The position numbers and the translations under genes were made by a program. A DNA stretch of 64,000 bases from assembly GCA_033964015.1 (NCBI GenBank), contig CM066924.1, forward strand, positions 10,690,625 to 10,754,624. The letters run 5' to 3'. Of this stretch, positions 29,862-40,460 are shown in pieces. Positions within the stretch are counted from its first letter, which is position 1. Each line of letters opens with the position of its first letter. Source of the DNA: Scolanthus callimorphus (lineage: Eukaryota; Cnidaria; Anthozoa; Actiniaria; Edwardsiidae). The notes beneath the pieces were generated by a model that searched no databases, was not told the origin of the DNA, and saw only the letters and a program-made list of their open reading frames with translations.

Positions 29862-30823
29862 TGAATACCTCACATCGCTCACACATCAGCTTTTATAGAT
29901 AAATTGCTGGCCATAAATTGCTGGCCATAAACCTGCTGGCCATAAATTGCTGGCCATAAATTGCTGGCCATAAATTGCTGGCCATAAACCTGCTGGCCAT
30001 AAACCTGCTGGCCATAAATTGCTGGCCATAAATTGCTGGCCATAAATTGCTGGCCATAAATGCTGGCCATAAATTGCTGGCCATAAATTGCTGGCCATAA
30101 ATTGCTGGCCATAAATGCTGGCCATAAATGCTGGCCATAAATTGCTGGCCATAAATTGCTGGCCATAAATTGCTGGCCATAATTGCTGGCCATAAATTGC
30201 TGGCCATAAATTGCTGGCCATAAATTGCTGGCCATAAATGCTGACCATAAATTGCTGGCCATAAATTGCTGTTCTCAAATTGCTGTTCTCAAATTGCTGT
30301 TCTCAAATTGCTGTACTCAAATTGCTGTACTCAAATTGCTGTACTCAAAAGTGCTGTACTCAAATTACTGTACTCAAATTGCTGTACTAGATCCCAAGTG
30401 TGGGAGGGCTTACTTAAGTCCTACTTAATCATCATCATCATCATATCAACCATGACCACCACGGGGTGTACGTGCTCGTATCACGTGCAACTGACCGTTG
30501 AGAACAAATTCCTCGTTAGATTGCACTACATCCATGCTCTACATCATACATGGCCTCTTGAACAGTTGTCCTATAAAGTGGGGCGTATAAAGTGGGGCGT
30601 ATAAAGTGAGACGTATAAAGTGAGACGTATAAATCTGAGACGTATAAATGTGAGACGTATAAATCTGAGACGTATAAATCTGAGACGTATAAATGTGAGA
30701 CGTATAAATCTGAGACGTATAAAGTGGGGCGTATAAAGTGGGGCGTATAAAGTGGGGCGTATAAAGTGCTGTTCTCGATCCCGACCACGTGGTTTGAGGC
30801 GTAGATCCACCCTATATACTACT
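29862..30823 (-). repeat. Right TIR of the Polinton
   Basis: This is the inverted copy of the left TIR, 962 bp, in the same module order. Extra or different ATGGCCAGCA units, including an AGGTTTATGGCC variant, explain the length difference. The inner edge is TGAATAC at 29862-29868, the inverse of the left GTATTCA. Confidence 0.95.
30427..30572 (-). repeat. polB-derived segment in right TIR
   Basis: This is the inverted copy of 15206-15353, including the same internal join. The shared join shows the capture happened once and was copied to the other TIR. Confidence 0.9.
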
Positions 30824-30829
30824 GTTATG

Positions 30830-31275
30830 CAAGAGTTGGTATCAAATTACGGTATATATGTAATCGGACCTGGTTTAACAGGAGAGGGAGGAAAAGTTTA
30901 GAAAAACATGTACTAGTGAACGGTAGGGTCGGATATTTTGGAGATTAAACAGCTTGTTCTGAACAGTGGAGTCGTTCCGAATTTGAACATATCGGACGTG
31001 TAACATATTTGTTTTCATCCACTAATGAAACAAAGTGTTACGAGCTTAATAACATGGATGCAAAAATTTCTCGATTCTGATTGGTCGAGAGCAGTGCAAT
31101 TACAAAAGTAATTTGCACTCCAAAAAGTAATTGCACTCAAATGAGTGCAGGTATTTCATGAAGCTGATTGGCTAAATAAACAATGGATTTTGCGAACGAG
31201 CCAATCAAATGCGCGCTAGCTGTCACGCCACTCGATCTGTTTGAGCCTTGTCAACAAAAGATGGGAGATCGATAG
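30830..31275. other. Flank right of the Polinton
   Basis: This is probably the continuation of the interrupted gypsy LTR, followed by a segment with repeated GCAATTAC/GTAATTTGCAC and ATTGGCT/CCAATC motifs (31075-31215). No gene is seen until 31276. Confidence 0.35.
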
Positions 31276-31557
31276 ATGGCTTTGGATGGAGGGAGAAATT
31301 CGGTTCCTTTTCATGAAAATCATCTTCCGAAACCCTTGGAAAGCAAAATGTTAATTCCTTATGGACTTGACAAGACTTCTTTTAGTTTTCATTCTATTGT
31401 TATGGAAGGATATGAAGGGAAATCTTCGTTGACTGTGAATCTAGCGGCGGGAAATGCCAGCGATGAAAATGAACTAGAAGTCTACAAGAACACATGCGAT
31501 ACGGACAGTTTTCCGGATCAAATTCCTGTCAATCAACTTCTGTGGAAGTTTACCTAG
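31276..31557 (+). CDS. Hypothetical 93-codon ORF
   Basis: An ATG frame with FHENHLPKPLESKMLIPYGL near the start; product not recognised. CCAAT-type boxes lie about 60-120 bp upstream. It could be a first exon or a repeat-derived frame. AATAAA signals follow at about 31710 and 31760. Confidence 0.25.
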   Translation: MALDGGRNSVPFHENHLPKPLESKMLIPYGLDKTSFSFHSIVMEGYEGKSSLTVNLAAGNASDENELEVYKNTCDTDSFPDQIPVNQLLWKFT

Positions 31558-31799
31558 CTATGTTCACCTTTCTAGACAATATTCTGTCCGTTTTTGGTGA
31601 CCGAAAATGCACAAGCAACTAAGTTAAGCTTTCAAAAGCAATTCAAACTGAAAGAAACCAACCAATTAATTAATACAGGCTCTCTTATGTTATTTTACCT
31701 TGGAATCTGAAATAAAGTTTATGATTGTCAAAGCAGAATTCCACCTGCTTCTAGCATAAAATAAATTTGTTGTGTCAAGTATATTTATGTCAAGTTAGG

Positions 31800-32291
31800 T
31801 TTTGTAAACTTTGCTCGCTTGTCTCGCTCGCTAGTCTCGCACGCGTTCAGTGCATTTGTGGCCGCTGCAAATAAGGTCTTCCCTGAACATTTTTGCATCC
31901 ATATTATTAATACAAGTCAGCTACAACGCCGATCACACATACGAACTTCAATTATGGCTATTAGCCGTCTAGTATTGTATGCACTCGGGCAAGTCCAAAT
32001 TGATGTCCCATCAACAAAATTTCAAACTCAAAACTCATCCCATAACACGCTTAGCACACATAGGGACTTCAATTACCGTTATATTTTTATTAGCCTTATA
32101 ATTTTGCACGTGCTTCGGGATTTCTTCGGGATATCTTAATTAACGTTTATCACATCAGCTAAAAGGTCGATCACACAGTAAGTCTTCAATTATGGTTATT
32201 AGCGGAGCCCCATAGCTACATGCAGGAGAAAAAGGAACAAAAAAAAAGTGTATATGCATCCAACGATTCTGTCATGGACTTCCGGTACGTT
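31800..32291 (-). repeat. Inverted copy of the ~115-bp degenerate repeat family, left part
   Basis: It contains, in inverse orientation, the same blocks as 13130-13600 (TTAGCCGTCTAGTATTG, GCACTCGGGCAAGTCC, ATTGATGTCCCATCAA). The last ~140 bp (from TAACACGCTTAGCACACAT) recur directly at 33085-33243 on the other side of the minisatellite. Confidence 0.65.
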
Positions 32292-32305
32292 CGTTCGTTC
32301 GTCCG

Positions 32306-33080
32306 GAATGACGTCATCGAAACTAGAAAAATCAATATCTCAAGAAGGCAACATGGATAGGTGACCAAACTTGGGTAGAGCTATTCTGGAGGCAAGGGGA
32401 GTGCACCACCAAGGTCACGTGACATGACGTCATCGATGACGTCATCAAAACTAGAAAAGTCAATATCTCAAGAAGGCAACATCGCTAGGTGACCAAACTT
32501 GGGCAAAGTTATTTTGGAGGCAAGGGGAGTGCACTACCAAGGTCACGTGACATGACGTCATCGATGACGTCATCAAAAGTTGAAAAGTCAATATCTCAAG
32601 AGGGCAACATCGCTAGGTGACCAAACTTTGGTAAAGTTATTTTGGAGGCAAGGGGAGTGCACCACCAAGGTCAAGTGACATGACGTCATCGATGACGTCA
32701 TCAAAACTAGAAAAGTCAATATCTCAAGAAGGCAGCATCCCCCCATCGCTAGGTGACCAAACTTTGGTAAAGTTATTTTGGAGACAAGGGGAGTTCATTT
32801 CCAAGGTCACGTGACATGACGTCATCGATGACGTCATCAAACTAGAAAAGTCTATATCTCGAGAACGCAACATTGCTAGGTGACCAAACTTGCATAAAGT
32901 TATTTTGGACGTAAGGGGGGTGCACTACCAAGGTCACGTGACATGACGTCATCGATGACGTCATCAAAACTAGAAATGTCAATATCTCAAGAAGGTAACA
33001 TCGCTAGGTGACCAAACTTGGGTAAAGTTATTTTGGAGGCAAGGTGGGTGCACAAACAGGGTCACGTGACATGACGTCAT
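32306..33080. repeat. ~126-bp minisatellite with CRE palindromes
   Basis: About six units, each with TGACGTCATCGATGACGTCA (a perfect 20-bp palindrome containing two CRE octamers; single in the first and last units), AATATCTCAAGAAGG, TAGGTGACCAAACTT, TTATTTTGGAGGCAAGG and AAGGTCACGTGACA. No coding frame is seen. Confidence 0.9.
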
Positions 33081-33595
33081 CAACATAACACGCTTAGCAC
33101 ACATAGGGAGTTCAAATACCGTTATATTTTTATTAGCCTTATAATTTTGCACGCGCTTCGGGATTTCTTCGGGATATCTTAATTAACGTTTATCACATCA
33201 GCTAAAAGGTCGATCACACAGTCTTCAATTATGGTTATTAGCCGTTATAAACCGTATGCACTTCGGCACGTCTGAATTGAGGTCCGAGTAAGTAGTTTCA
33301 TACTCAAAACACATCCGCTTAGAAGCTGAGCGCGCATATTAGGACTCAATTACTGTTACGGTATACACTAAAGGAAACAGAGTGTTATTCATAAGCGCAA
33401 CTCTTATGTATAGTTTTGGACAACTTCCGTAAGTCTTAGTTGAGGTCCGAGTAACGAGTTTTATCCTGCAAACACATGAGTTAAAACGCCGAGTGCACAA
33501 ACGGACTTCAGTTACGATAATTAACTTGTTCTTGTGACACCAATTTAGACTTCAATGAGTGCGAACACTACGGGAGGGCTAAACACAGTCATTGA
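33081..33595 (-). repeat. Inverted copy of the ~115-bp degenerate repeat family, right part
   Basis: Blocks match the inverse of 13130-13320 (GGAAACAGAGTGTTAT, CTTCCGTAAGTCTTA, GAGTGCACAAACGGACTT) and end with CTACGGGAGGGCTAA, the mirrored terminal motif of the family. Confidence 0.65.
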
Positions 33596-34780
33596 ATGCG
33601 GTATGTGTGTTCAGTTATAATGGGAGACTTTAACTTCCATCTTGACAATCTAAGAGATCGCTCAGCGGCTCGATTTCAGGAGCTCCTTGATACTTTCAAC
33701 CTGGTCCAACACGCTCATGAAGCAACCCATCGAAACGGACATACCCTAGATCTTGTAATCACCAGATCTAAAGAAGAGGTTGTACGGAACGTAAAAGTGA
33801 CAGATCCTGCAATTTCGGATCACTGCGCTGTGCATTGTGAAACACCTTGCTTGACGAAACCTGGCATAAAACAAAAGAAATTGGTGTATCGTAAACTGCG
33901 CTCACTAGACAGGGATGCACTTATTCTGGATATAAAAACTCTCCTTTAATGGAAAACCTTTCTACTGATGTATCTGAACTTGTTGAGTGCTATAATAACA
34001 CGCTCAAGACTGCTTGATCATCATGCACCCTTAAAGTCACGAATTGTAACCGACAGACCTGCGGCACCATGGTATACAGATGAGATCAGGACTGAAAAGC
34101 TAAAAGGAGGAAGTTGGAATGCCAGTGGCGTAGGTCAAGACTCACAATTCACAGAGAGATGTTTGTGAACCAATGTACTCGAGTACAGAAGCTCATTACG
34201 ACTCTAGAATGCAATTTTATGCAAATATCATAAACGAGAATAGTGGAAATCAAAGAATACTGTTCTCAACCATTGGAACATGCTCATCAAAAAGCAGAGA
34301 AGAAGCTCCCTTCGCATGATAATGATGCTGTACTCGCAGAAAAGTTTGTGGATTCTTTCTATAATAAGGTCCAGACTATACGAAATATATTCCCAGCTTC
34401 CATCACATCCACGGAGCTTGTAGATGACTGCAGTGAGGGTTCTGAGCTTTCAGAGTTTTGTCCAACCTCAGTGAATGAGCTTTCTTCTTTGGTGAAATCT
34501 ATGGTTTCAAAATCATGTGTCCTGGACCCAATGCCTGGGTCCCTCATGAAGGACTGCATATCCACACTATTACCAGTAATCTGTAACATCATTAATCTAT
34601 CGTTTGCAAATGCAGTGGTACCCCCCTCGTTCAAGGAGGCAGTGGTTGATCCTAAACTCAAAAAAGAGAACCTAGACCATGATATTTTCGCAAATTTTAG
34701 ACCTACTATCTAATTTACAATTTATTTCAAAGCAACTGAAAAAGTAGTCGCAACTCCCATAATAACTGAAAAGTAGTATA
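33596..34780 (+). pseudogene. CR1/L2-type LINE fragment (endonuclease and start of RT), broken
   Basis: 33596-33949 has the end of an APE-type endonuclease: IMGDFNFHLDN, HTLDLVITR and the catalytic SDH in AISDHCAV. 33968-34168 continues with a DHHAPLKSR and RPAAPWYTDEI linker. 34243-34713 has the beginning of RT (SCVLDPMPGSLMKDC, LSFANAVVPPSFKEA). Three frames are needed, and the RT catalytic part is missing. A TTATTATTATTA run follows at 34796. The 5' end abuts the repeat at 33595. Confidence 0.85.
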
Positions 34781-34867
34781 ACTCCCATAATAATTTATTA
34801 TTATTATTATTATTATTATTGAGCGTCCTAAGTTAGGGAAGAAAAAAAGAAAACAGAAATGCAGAAT

Positions 34868-34907
34868 GTGTCAACGTTTCGGACATTTATTTCGGTCCTT
34901 CTTCAGG
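34868..34907 (-). ncRNA. Hammerhead-ribozyme-like motif of a Penelope-like element
   Basis: On the minus strand: CTGAAGA (34906-34900), a GGAC/GTCC stem II, then GAAAC (34880-34876) followed by GTTGAC. The order and spacing fit a hammerhead core with a short stem III. Penelope-like elements are known to carry such ribozymes. It lies downstream of the GIY-YIG fragment at 35181-35340. Confidence 0.55.
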
Positions 34908-35052
34908 TCGACTAAAGCCGTTACAAAATCACGTATAAATATATACAAACAAGATAGAGAATTCATAATAAAAGGGGTAAGTTCTAGAGTTCGTCTTTGA
35001 TATTCAGGCCATTTTGGGCCATGGTTTTCAGGGTGTCCAACCAAACATACTA

Positions 35053-35180
35053 GTCCAATACTCTGACAAATTTATGCATGGTATTGTTCTCCTCCATTGT
35101 ATTGCCTCGTTCTATAATACACTCCATTGCACATCATTGTTTTACACAATGCCTTGCATAAATTTGTCAGTGTATTGGAC
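35053..35180. mobile_element. 128-bp hairpin MITE
   Basis: GTCCAATACTCTGACAAATT at the left is mirrored at the right end (GTATTGGAC), with arms of about 28 bp and a 70-bp centre. It interrupts the Penelope-like fragment. Confidence 0.7.
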
Positions 35181-35340
35181 AACCCTCCAACCAAAAGCCC
35201 TCAACACCCTTTGAGGTCTCTAGAGTTAGAAACCGCTTAATACATTTAATCTTCAGATCTTCTAGGGTGTGTCCCGCGTTGCTTGTGTTGAAATGGGCCG
35301 CAACAGGGTTGCTATCCGCATATTTGGCCCAGTCCTTAAT
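35181..35340 (-). pseudogene. Penelope-like element, C-terminal end of GIY-YIG endonuclease
   Basis: The minus-strand translation gives a DSNPVAAHFNTSNAGHTLED block, the conserved end of the GIY-YIG endonuclease of Penelope-like elements, followed by sequence into the hairpin. The rest of the element upstream is missing; the breakpoint coincides with an AGCGGAGCTCC fold-back repeat at 35342. Confidence 0.65.
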
Positions 35341-35341
35341 A

Positions 35342-35837
35342 GCGGAGCTCCAGCGCGGGCCGAAAGCCCGCGCAAGCGGAGCACCATACCTAAGGAAAAA
35401 CCGTATACCATCGAGTTGATTTTGAACGTCACGAGTAATTAAATTGATTTTTTCATTTTATTGATGACGCCATACCCAACTGATTAGTGCGTTGAAAAGC
35501 AATTACCCCATAGATAATTGTGTCAAAGTTTGGTTGCCGTAGGTGGTTCCTTTCGCGAGATATAATTTGTTTTCTTTTTTTCTGTATAAAACCTATAGTG
35601 TCCGCCGTCCGTCCGTCCGTCCGCCGTCCGTGTACACATGGGATCCCTGTGTTATTCCTTTAGAATTTAATATCTCGAAAAGGGTAAAACGTGAGAAAGC
35701 CATTCTTGGAGAAAATTATATAGAGAGCAAGGGACACATAATGCCTGGCTGACGTGACATGACGTCACTACCAATGCCGTCAAACTACTTTTGGCGGGAA
35801 ATGTCGAGATCCGTCGCGCGCGCCTGCTCATCTGGGC
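35342..35837. repeat. Fold-back and CTCG-type repeats
   Basis: A perfect 8-bp hairpin GCGCGGGC-CGAAA-GCCCGCGC lies at about 35353-35373. GTCCGTCCGTCCGCC repeats lie at 35601-35630. A segment at 35665-35770 (AATATCTCGAAAAGGGTAAAA... TGACGTGACATGACGTCA) is related to one unit of the CRE minisatellite. No gene is seen. Confidence 0.5.
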
Positions 35838-36623
35838 CCGGCATAACTAATCGAACGTTCGGTAATCGAACTTAATCGAACACCAATCGTTCGATTGATT
35901 TTGATTGAGTTCGGTAATCGAACATAATCGAACTCACCAAAAAAAATTTTCAATCGAACATAATCGAACGTTCGATTACCGAACAATGTGCTCAATCAAA
36001 CCCAATTGAACTTCAAATGAAACATAGGCATTTTTCTAAATCGGAATCAATCACTAACCAAGATTAGCACCTCAGTTCGGCTCGCCTGGCGCATACTGGG
36101 AACTGCACCGCACATGAACTGCAGGTGTTAATGAGACGTTAATCCAACGTTTTTTTCTTATCATATCCCTCATTGGTCTGTAAAAGTGGAAATAAAGACT
36201 CAGGCACCAGTCATGATTGAACTATGGGTTTATTGAGTGATTTTACTGACATTTTCTTATAAAACTGAGTTTTTTTCAGGTTTTGTTGTTATTTAGAAGG
36301 CTAAGTGTCCAAACTGAAAATGAAATTTGAATAAAGCTAATAGTTATGTTCATGGCCGTCTATTTGTTGTGTATTACCCCATTGCGTGTCACTGATGAGT
36401 CTTACCCAATTTCTAAAGTCATGCAGATAATTTCCGAACAAAATCGAACTTAATCAAACCAATCATTTTGATTTATGTTCGATTGAGCTCGGTAATCATA
36501 CTCACCAAACAGTTTTGTTCGATTATGTTCGATTACCGAACCCAATCAAAACCAATCGAACGATTGGTGTTCGATTAGGTTCGATTGAAATTTTGTTCGA
36601 TTTTGTTCGATTAGTTATGCCGG
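35838..36623. mobile_element. Non-autonomous DNA transposon with TTCGA-rich subterminal repeats
   Basis: It starts CCGGCATAACTAATCGAAC and ends with the inverse (GTTCGATTAGTTATGCCGG, apart from spacing). Both ends hold clusters of AATCGAAC/GTTCGATT. TCTGGGC (35831-35837) and TCTGGGG (36624-36630) look like a 7-bp duplication with one mismatch. No coding capacity is seen. Confidence 0.7.
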
Positions 36624-37622
36624 TCTGGGGGACTGGGGACTTTCATTTTGAAAAACATTTTTCTTCGGCAGATCAGAACAGAAGCGACATTATTTCTCTT
36701 TGCTAGTATTTTTACCATTTACCTGTGCTGAGGTTAGAATTCTGAGCTTTTTCGTGTGCATTTTACAATCAAAGGGAGATGTAGTCAAGCGGGATTAACT
36801 CGGAAGGAAAATGACGTGAAAGAAATACGGCGAATTTTGACAAGTTTGCAAGCATATTTTATCGCTCGTCTGTTTTCTGGGCCGTGTCACAGAAATGGAT
36901 TCAACAAAGCTTAAATTAAGTATATCAATATTTCCAGATGTCGGTATGGATATTAATGGCAAAGGACAAGGTTGTAGAAAAGACTAAATGAGGGACTCGT
37001 GGCTGTCTTGCCGACTTTTTAGGCATGAACTTTTTTTTAACTTTGGTTGCTAAGAAGTGCTGTTGATTTTATGCCTTACTTGTATGAATTGCTGATACCA
37101 CGAAATCCACTATACCTCGAGGTTTGGATTTGAAGTTCGTCTTTGGGATTTGAAGTTCAAGGAGGAACGTTGAAATGGAATATGTTTTTTTGTGAAATCC
37201 AATGCGGACCTCCTGCAAGATTTGGCCTTTTCTCATGAACGAGTGAGAAGTTCAATCGGCGTAACAAAAACTCATCTTGATTTAATAAATAAGACTTTAT
37301 ACTACCCCGTCTATAAGACGTACAGTACAGTAGAAACGCTTTTGATTTTGAAGCCATTTTACGACAGCAATGGGAGGAGAAACTGACTGGGCATGAATCA
37401 CTGAAAAGCTCCTCCTGGATTTACATAAGCTGAAACTGGTGTGGAAAGCATGAGCAACACAACTGAATTCTACAATTTAAGGTACTGGAAGAATTTAAAT
37501 TTCTGTTTTTAGATATTTACATTGAATGGGTAAAGCAAAAATTATAGATGATAGAGACTTGGAATGACAACAATTAAAATAGCTTATATTGAATTTAGTT
37601 TGGATATAATTAGTCTATAATT
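36624..37622. other. No gene or clear repeat seen
   Basis: AT-rich sequence. Short frames here have no recognisable content. Confidence 0.4.
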
Positions 37623-38854
37623 CAGGGCCCGTGGTTTGATGCGGGATTTTTTCTGAAATTAGACGCTAAAAGTCGAATTATGCGCTAAAAATACGAAATT
37701 ATGCGGGATTGCGCAATATTTTTTTCCAAGTGCCGTAACATATTTGCTCTTTTCGCCTGTTTTGTTACATGGATATAGCTGCTATTTAACTTTAACAACT
37801 TTTGTTTGTCTAGAAAATGCTCTGTGATGATTCCAATCGCTTCGCTTTACTAACGTCATGACGCTACGTTTTCTTCTATAGGGAGACGTGTGTTTTCGCT
37901 TTTAACAAAGCTTATTACTTTCTTACAAAAAAGCGTTACCAACTAACTTCAGTTACACGTAGCAAAGATTAGTACTTCGTCTTCTTTCGTTTACTTGTCT
38001 CAGACCCAGGCCCACTTTTTCATACTGCAAGGATCGTAGCAACGCACTCCTATCCAACTATGAACTGAACGGTCACGAGAGCTACACAGACCAACAGAGC
38101 TATCGTTACGGACCGTTATGATCTCTTATTTAATCACAAAACATCGTTGCGTTTGTTTGCCGTCGTTCTGCGTGTAATTATCAAAATTAATCCTGATCGC
38201 GAGAGCGATCTGCACTGTCGTCGGTGGTAGTGTAAGAGATTTTATAAAACCGGAAACGTGCCACGTTATTCTGTCAGTGTTTTTGTTATCGTGGGAGCTG
38301 TTCGTGTGCCTGGTATTTTTCGCGTTGTTTGTGAAATGAAATTGCTGAATGCTGCCTGTAACAATAATAAAGATCCACGAAAAAGCGTAATGTCATATGA
38401 TCAATGTGAAGTGCATTGAAAGCTGACCGTTTTTATCGCGGTTAGCGTCCTGTTTTGCCGTGATTTTTCTTTGTAAAATGTCCAAAGCGCAAACATGTGT
38501 TTGAATCTATCTTGCTCAGCTGGAAATATTAGTTTATTTGGCCAATTAGGCACGTTTTATTGCTTTTCGATATCAGTTCCCAGCGCGCCGCTATTAGCAT
38601 AGAACGCCTTGTTATTCTCATTTCTATCGAGTTGTTTTGACGTTGGACAGACGATTTCAGAAGAAATGTATGACTTTTGTGAGAAAAAATAGGTTAGAAA
38701 GTTTAAAATTCACCAAGTAATGATGTCTTTTTGATGTTTTTCACAAAATTTTGGAAATTATGCGCGATTATGCGGGATTTGACGGATTATGCGCATTATG
38801 CGGAGAAAGCCAAATTATGCGTTTCCGCACCAGCGCATCAAACCACGGGCCCTG
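37623..38854. mobile_element. 1.2-kb non-autonomous DNA transposon, 6-bp target duplication
   Basis: It starts CAGGGCCCGTGGTTTGATGC and ends with the inverse (ATCAAACCACGGGCCCTG). ATAATT flanks both sides (37617-37622 and 38855-38860). Both ends contain several AATTATGCG motifs in the same orientation. No open frame is convincing. CAGGG ends recall hAT elements, but the duplication is 6 bp, so the superfamily is left open. Confidence 0.8.
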
Positions 38855-39973
38855 ATAATTGTGTTCACTCCAAAGTCTGACATGAGAAATCTTATTTCCC
38901 CATTAATGGTAACCTGCATGGGTTTTGGGAATTGTTTTTCCTCTAAAGCCTTCAAAGAATAAGAATGGTTCTAATTTAATTCTTACTGGGATTAAAGTCA
39001 CCTGCTAGAAGTCCCATGTCCCCCCCTCTTTTTTTTTAAATTCCTGTATCAACTCCTGCAAAATACCAGTCTAGGTTTGAGAAATAGCCCTTTAACTACA
39101 AAGAGATCATGATGGTAGGCTTTATGGACCTACAATGAAAGTGAATGGAAATGGGAATTTGACAATCTTGTGGGGTCACCCCCAAAACACACACACACAA
39201 AACAACCAATCAGATTCAGTGCTCTTTTCTCAAGGTCCCGGATTTCACTTTGGGTTTTGGCAACATAAGTTCATGGATTTAGGAAATGATCAGCAGACTG
39301 ATTGGATTTGAGAGTAGAATGGACAAGTATATTGGAAGAATTCACTGTTACGATGTACATAATGAGTTCTAATTATTCTGATGGTTACACAGTGTTTTGT
39401 AATTTTAGGCCTCAAGGCAACCAGAAATGCATGAAAATTTGTGAATAATTTTTGTACTCACCGAAAAAATATCTTGAAAAACACCCCAAACCCACCAGCT
39501 ATGCAGATGGGGCATCCCATAGCCAGAATATTCTCAAAAGGGGCTGGCAGGCTTTTTTGTTGCTATTTCATCTATACATTTAGAATTTTCCCGTACTTTA
39601 CAGTATTTTTTGGCTGTGCCCTTAGAGGCTAGTAAGAATATTAATATTATGTCAGTATATATTTTTTTTGGCTGTGCCCCTAGAGGCTATTAAGAATATT
39701 AATATTATGTCAGTATATAATATGGATAAGTTCATCAGGAGCATACTAGTGGAGCCTTTCAATATTTGTTATTAGAAAAAAATATGAAATACATAAAAAA
39801 TGCTTTTCTATCACTATGTTTGCATGCAATCATGCAATGATGATCTAAAAAGCATTTATTAATACTGTAAACTTCCACAGGTTTTTTATTTTATCAAGCT
39901 TTCACAAAATCAGATGCAGTTATTGAAGTTATAATATCAGATTACAAAATATATTTTTCTAAACCTTGATACC
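38855..39973. repeat. Non-genic stretch with a 59-bp tandem duplication
   Basis: At about 39604-39720 a unit with TTTTTGGCTGTGCCC and AATATTAATATTATGTCAG is present twice in tandem with few differences. An ACACACACAC run lies at 39190. No gene is seen. Confidence 0.6.
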
Positions 39974-40350
39974 GGGGGGGGGGGGAGACTCCCTATATTC
40001 GAATGCTAGGGGTGACCGTCGTATTTTTTAGGGGTTGAAATCGGCGATCTGGTATTTTTTAGGGGTTTGAAAATAAAAAACGGTATAGTAAGAAAAATAG
40101 GTATTTTTTAGGGGGTTCTCACGCAAATAAGGTAGTGTTTTTGAAAGTCGAGAGGATACATTTGATGTATATTTAATAAACGGCCAGAATAAAATTAAAT
40201 CTGCAAAATTGTTGGTATTTGTTCAGGTATTTTCAGACTGAGGGGTGTTTTTTAGGGTGGAAATTTTTTCCGACCAGGTATTTTTTAGGGTCAAAATTCG
40301 AGTTTCCCGACGGTCACCCTAGCATTTTAACCTTAGAGTCCCCCCCCCCC
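39974..40350. mobile_element. MITE with GC-run ends and GTATTTTTTAGGG repeats
   Basis: A G-run followed by AGACTC and ATGCTAGGGGTGACCGTCG at the left is mirrored by CGACGGTCACCCTAGCAT, GAGTC and a C-run at the right. Five GTATTTTTTAGGG-like motifs lie inside. A further long C-run follows at 40356-40378. Confidence 0.75.
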
Positions 40351-40460
40351 TACAACCCCCCCCCCCCCCCCCCCCCCCGGGCCTAGATACCTTTACTTAT
40401 TTATTATAATCACTAGGAGCTCCGCTTTTAGGCAGTGCCTAAATCTATATATTAGTGCAC

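Larger units (their letters stand above)
14943..30823. mobile_element. Polinton/Maverick element, complete ends, defective replication genes
   Basis: The element is 15,881 bp, starts AGTAGTATATAGGG and ends with the inverted copy; AG...CT ends are usual for Polintons. GTTATG flanks it at 14937-14942 and 30824-30829, a perfect 6-bp duplication. It carries polB, an integrase C-terminus, minor and major capsid proteins, protease, packaging ATPase and small virion-type genes. These are virus-like elements encoding double-jelly-roll capsids. Here polB is split by a LINE, and the polymerase core plus the integrase catalytic core are deleted, so mobility would need help in trans. Confidence 0.97.

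Noticed and set aside
29886..30278. Long ORFs of repeated Ala-Ile-Tyr-Gly-Gln / Asn-Leu-Trp-Pro type in the TIRs (also 15487-15770)
   Set aside because: They are all frames of a 14-bp minisatellite that happens to lack stops; no start context, no conservation expected, and they are mirrored in both TIRs.
13609..30823. The gypsy integrase end as part of the Polinton
   Set aside because: It lies outside the TIR and target duplication (14937-14942), and its motifs are gypsy-type.
31276..31557. Assignment of the 93-codon ORF to a known family
   Set aside because: No motif was recognisable; left as hypothetical.
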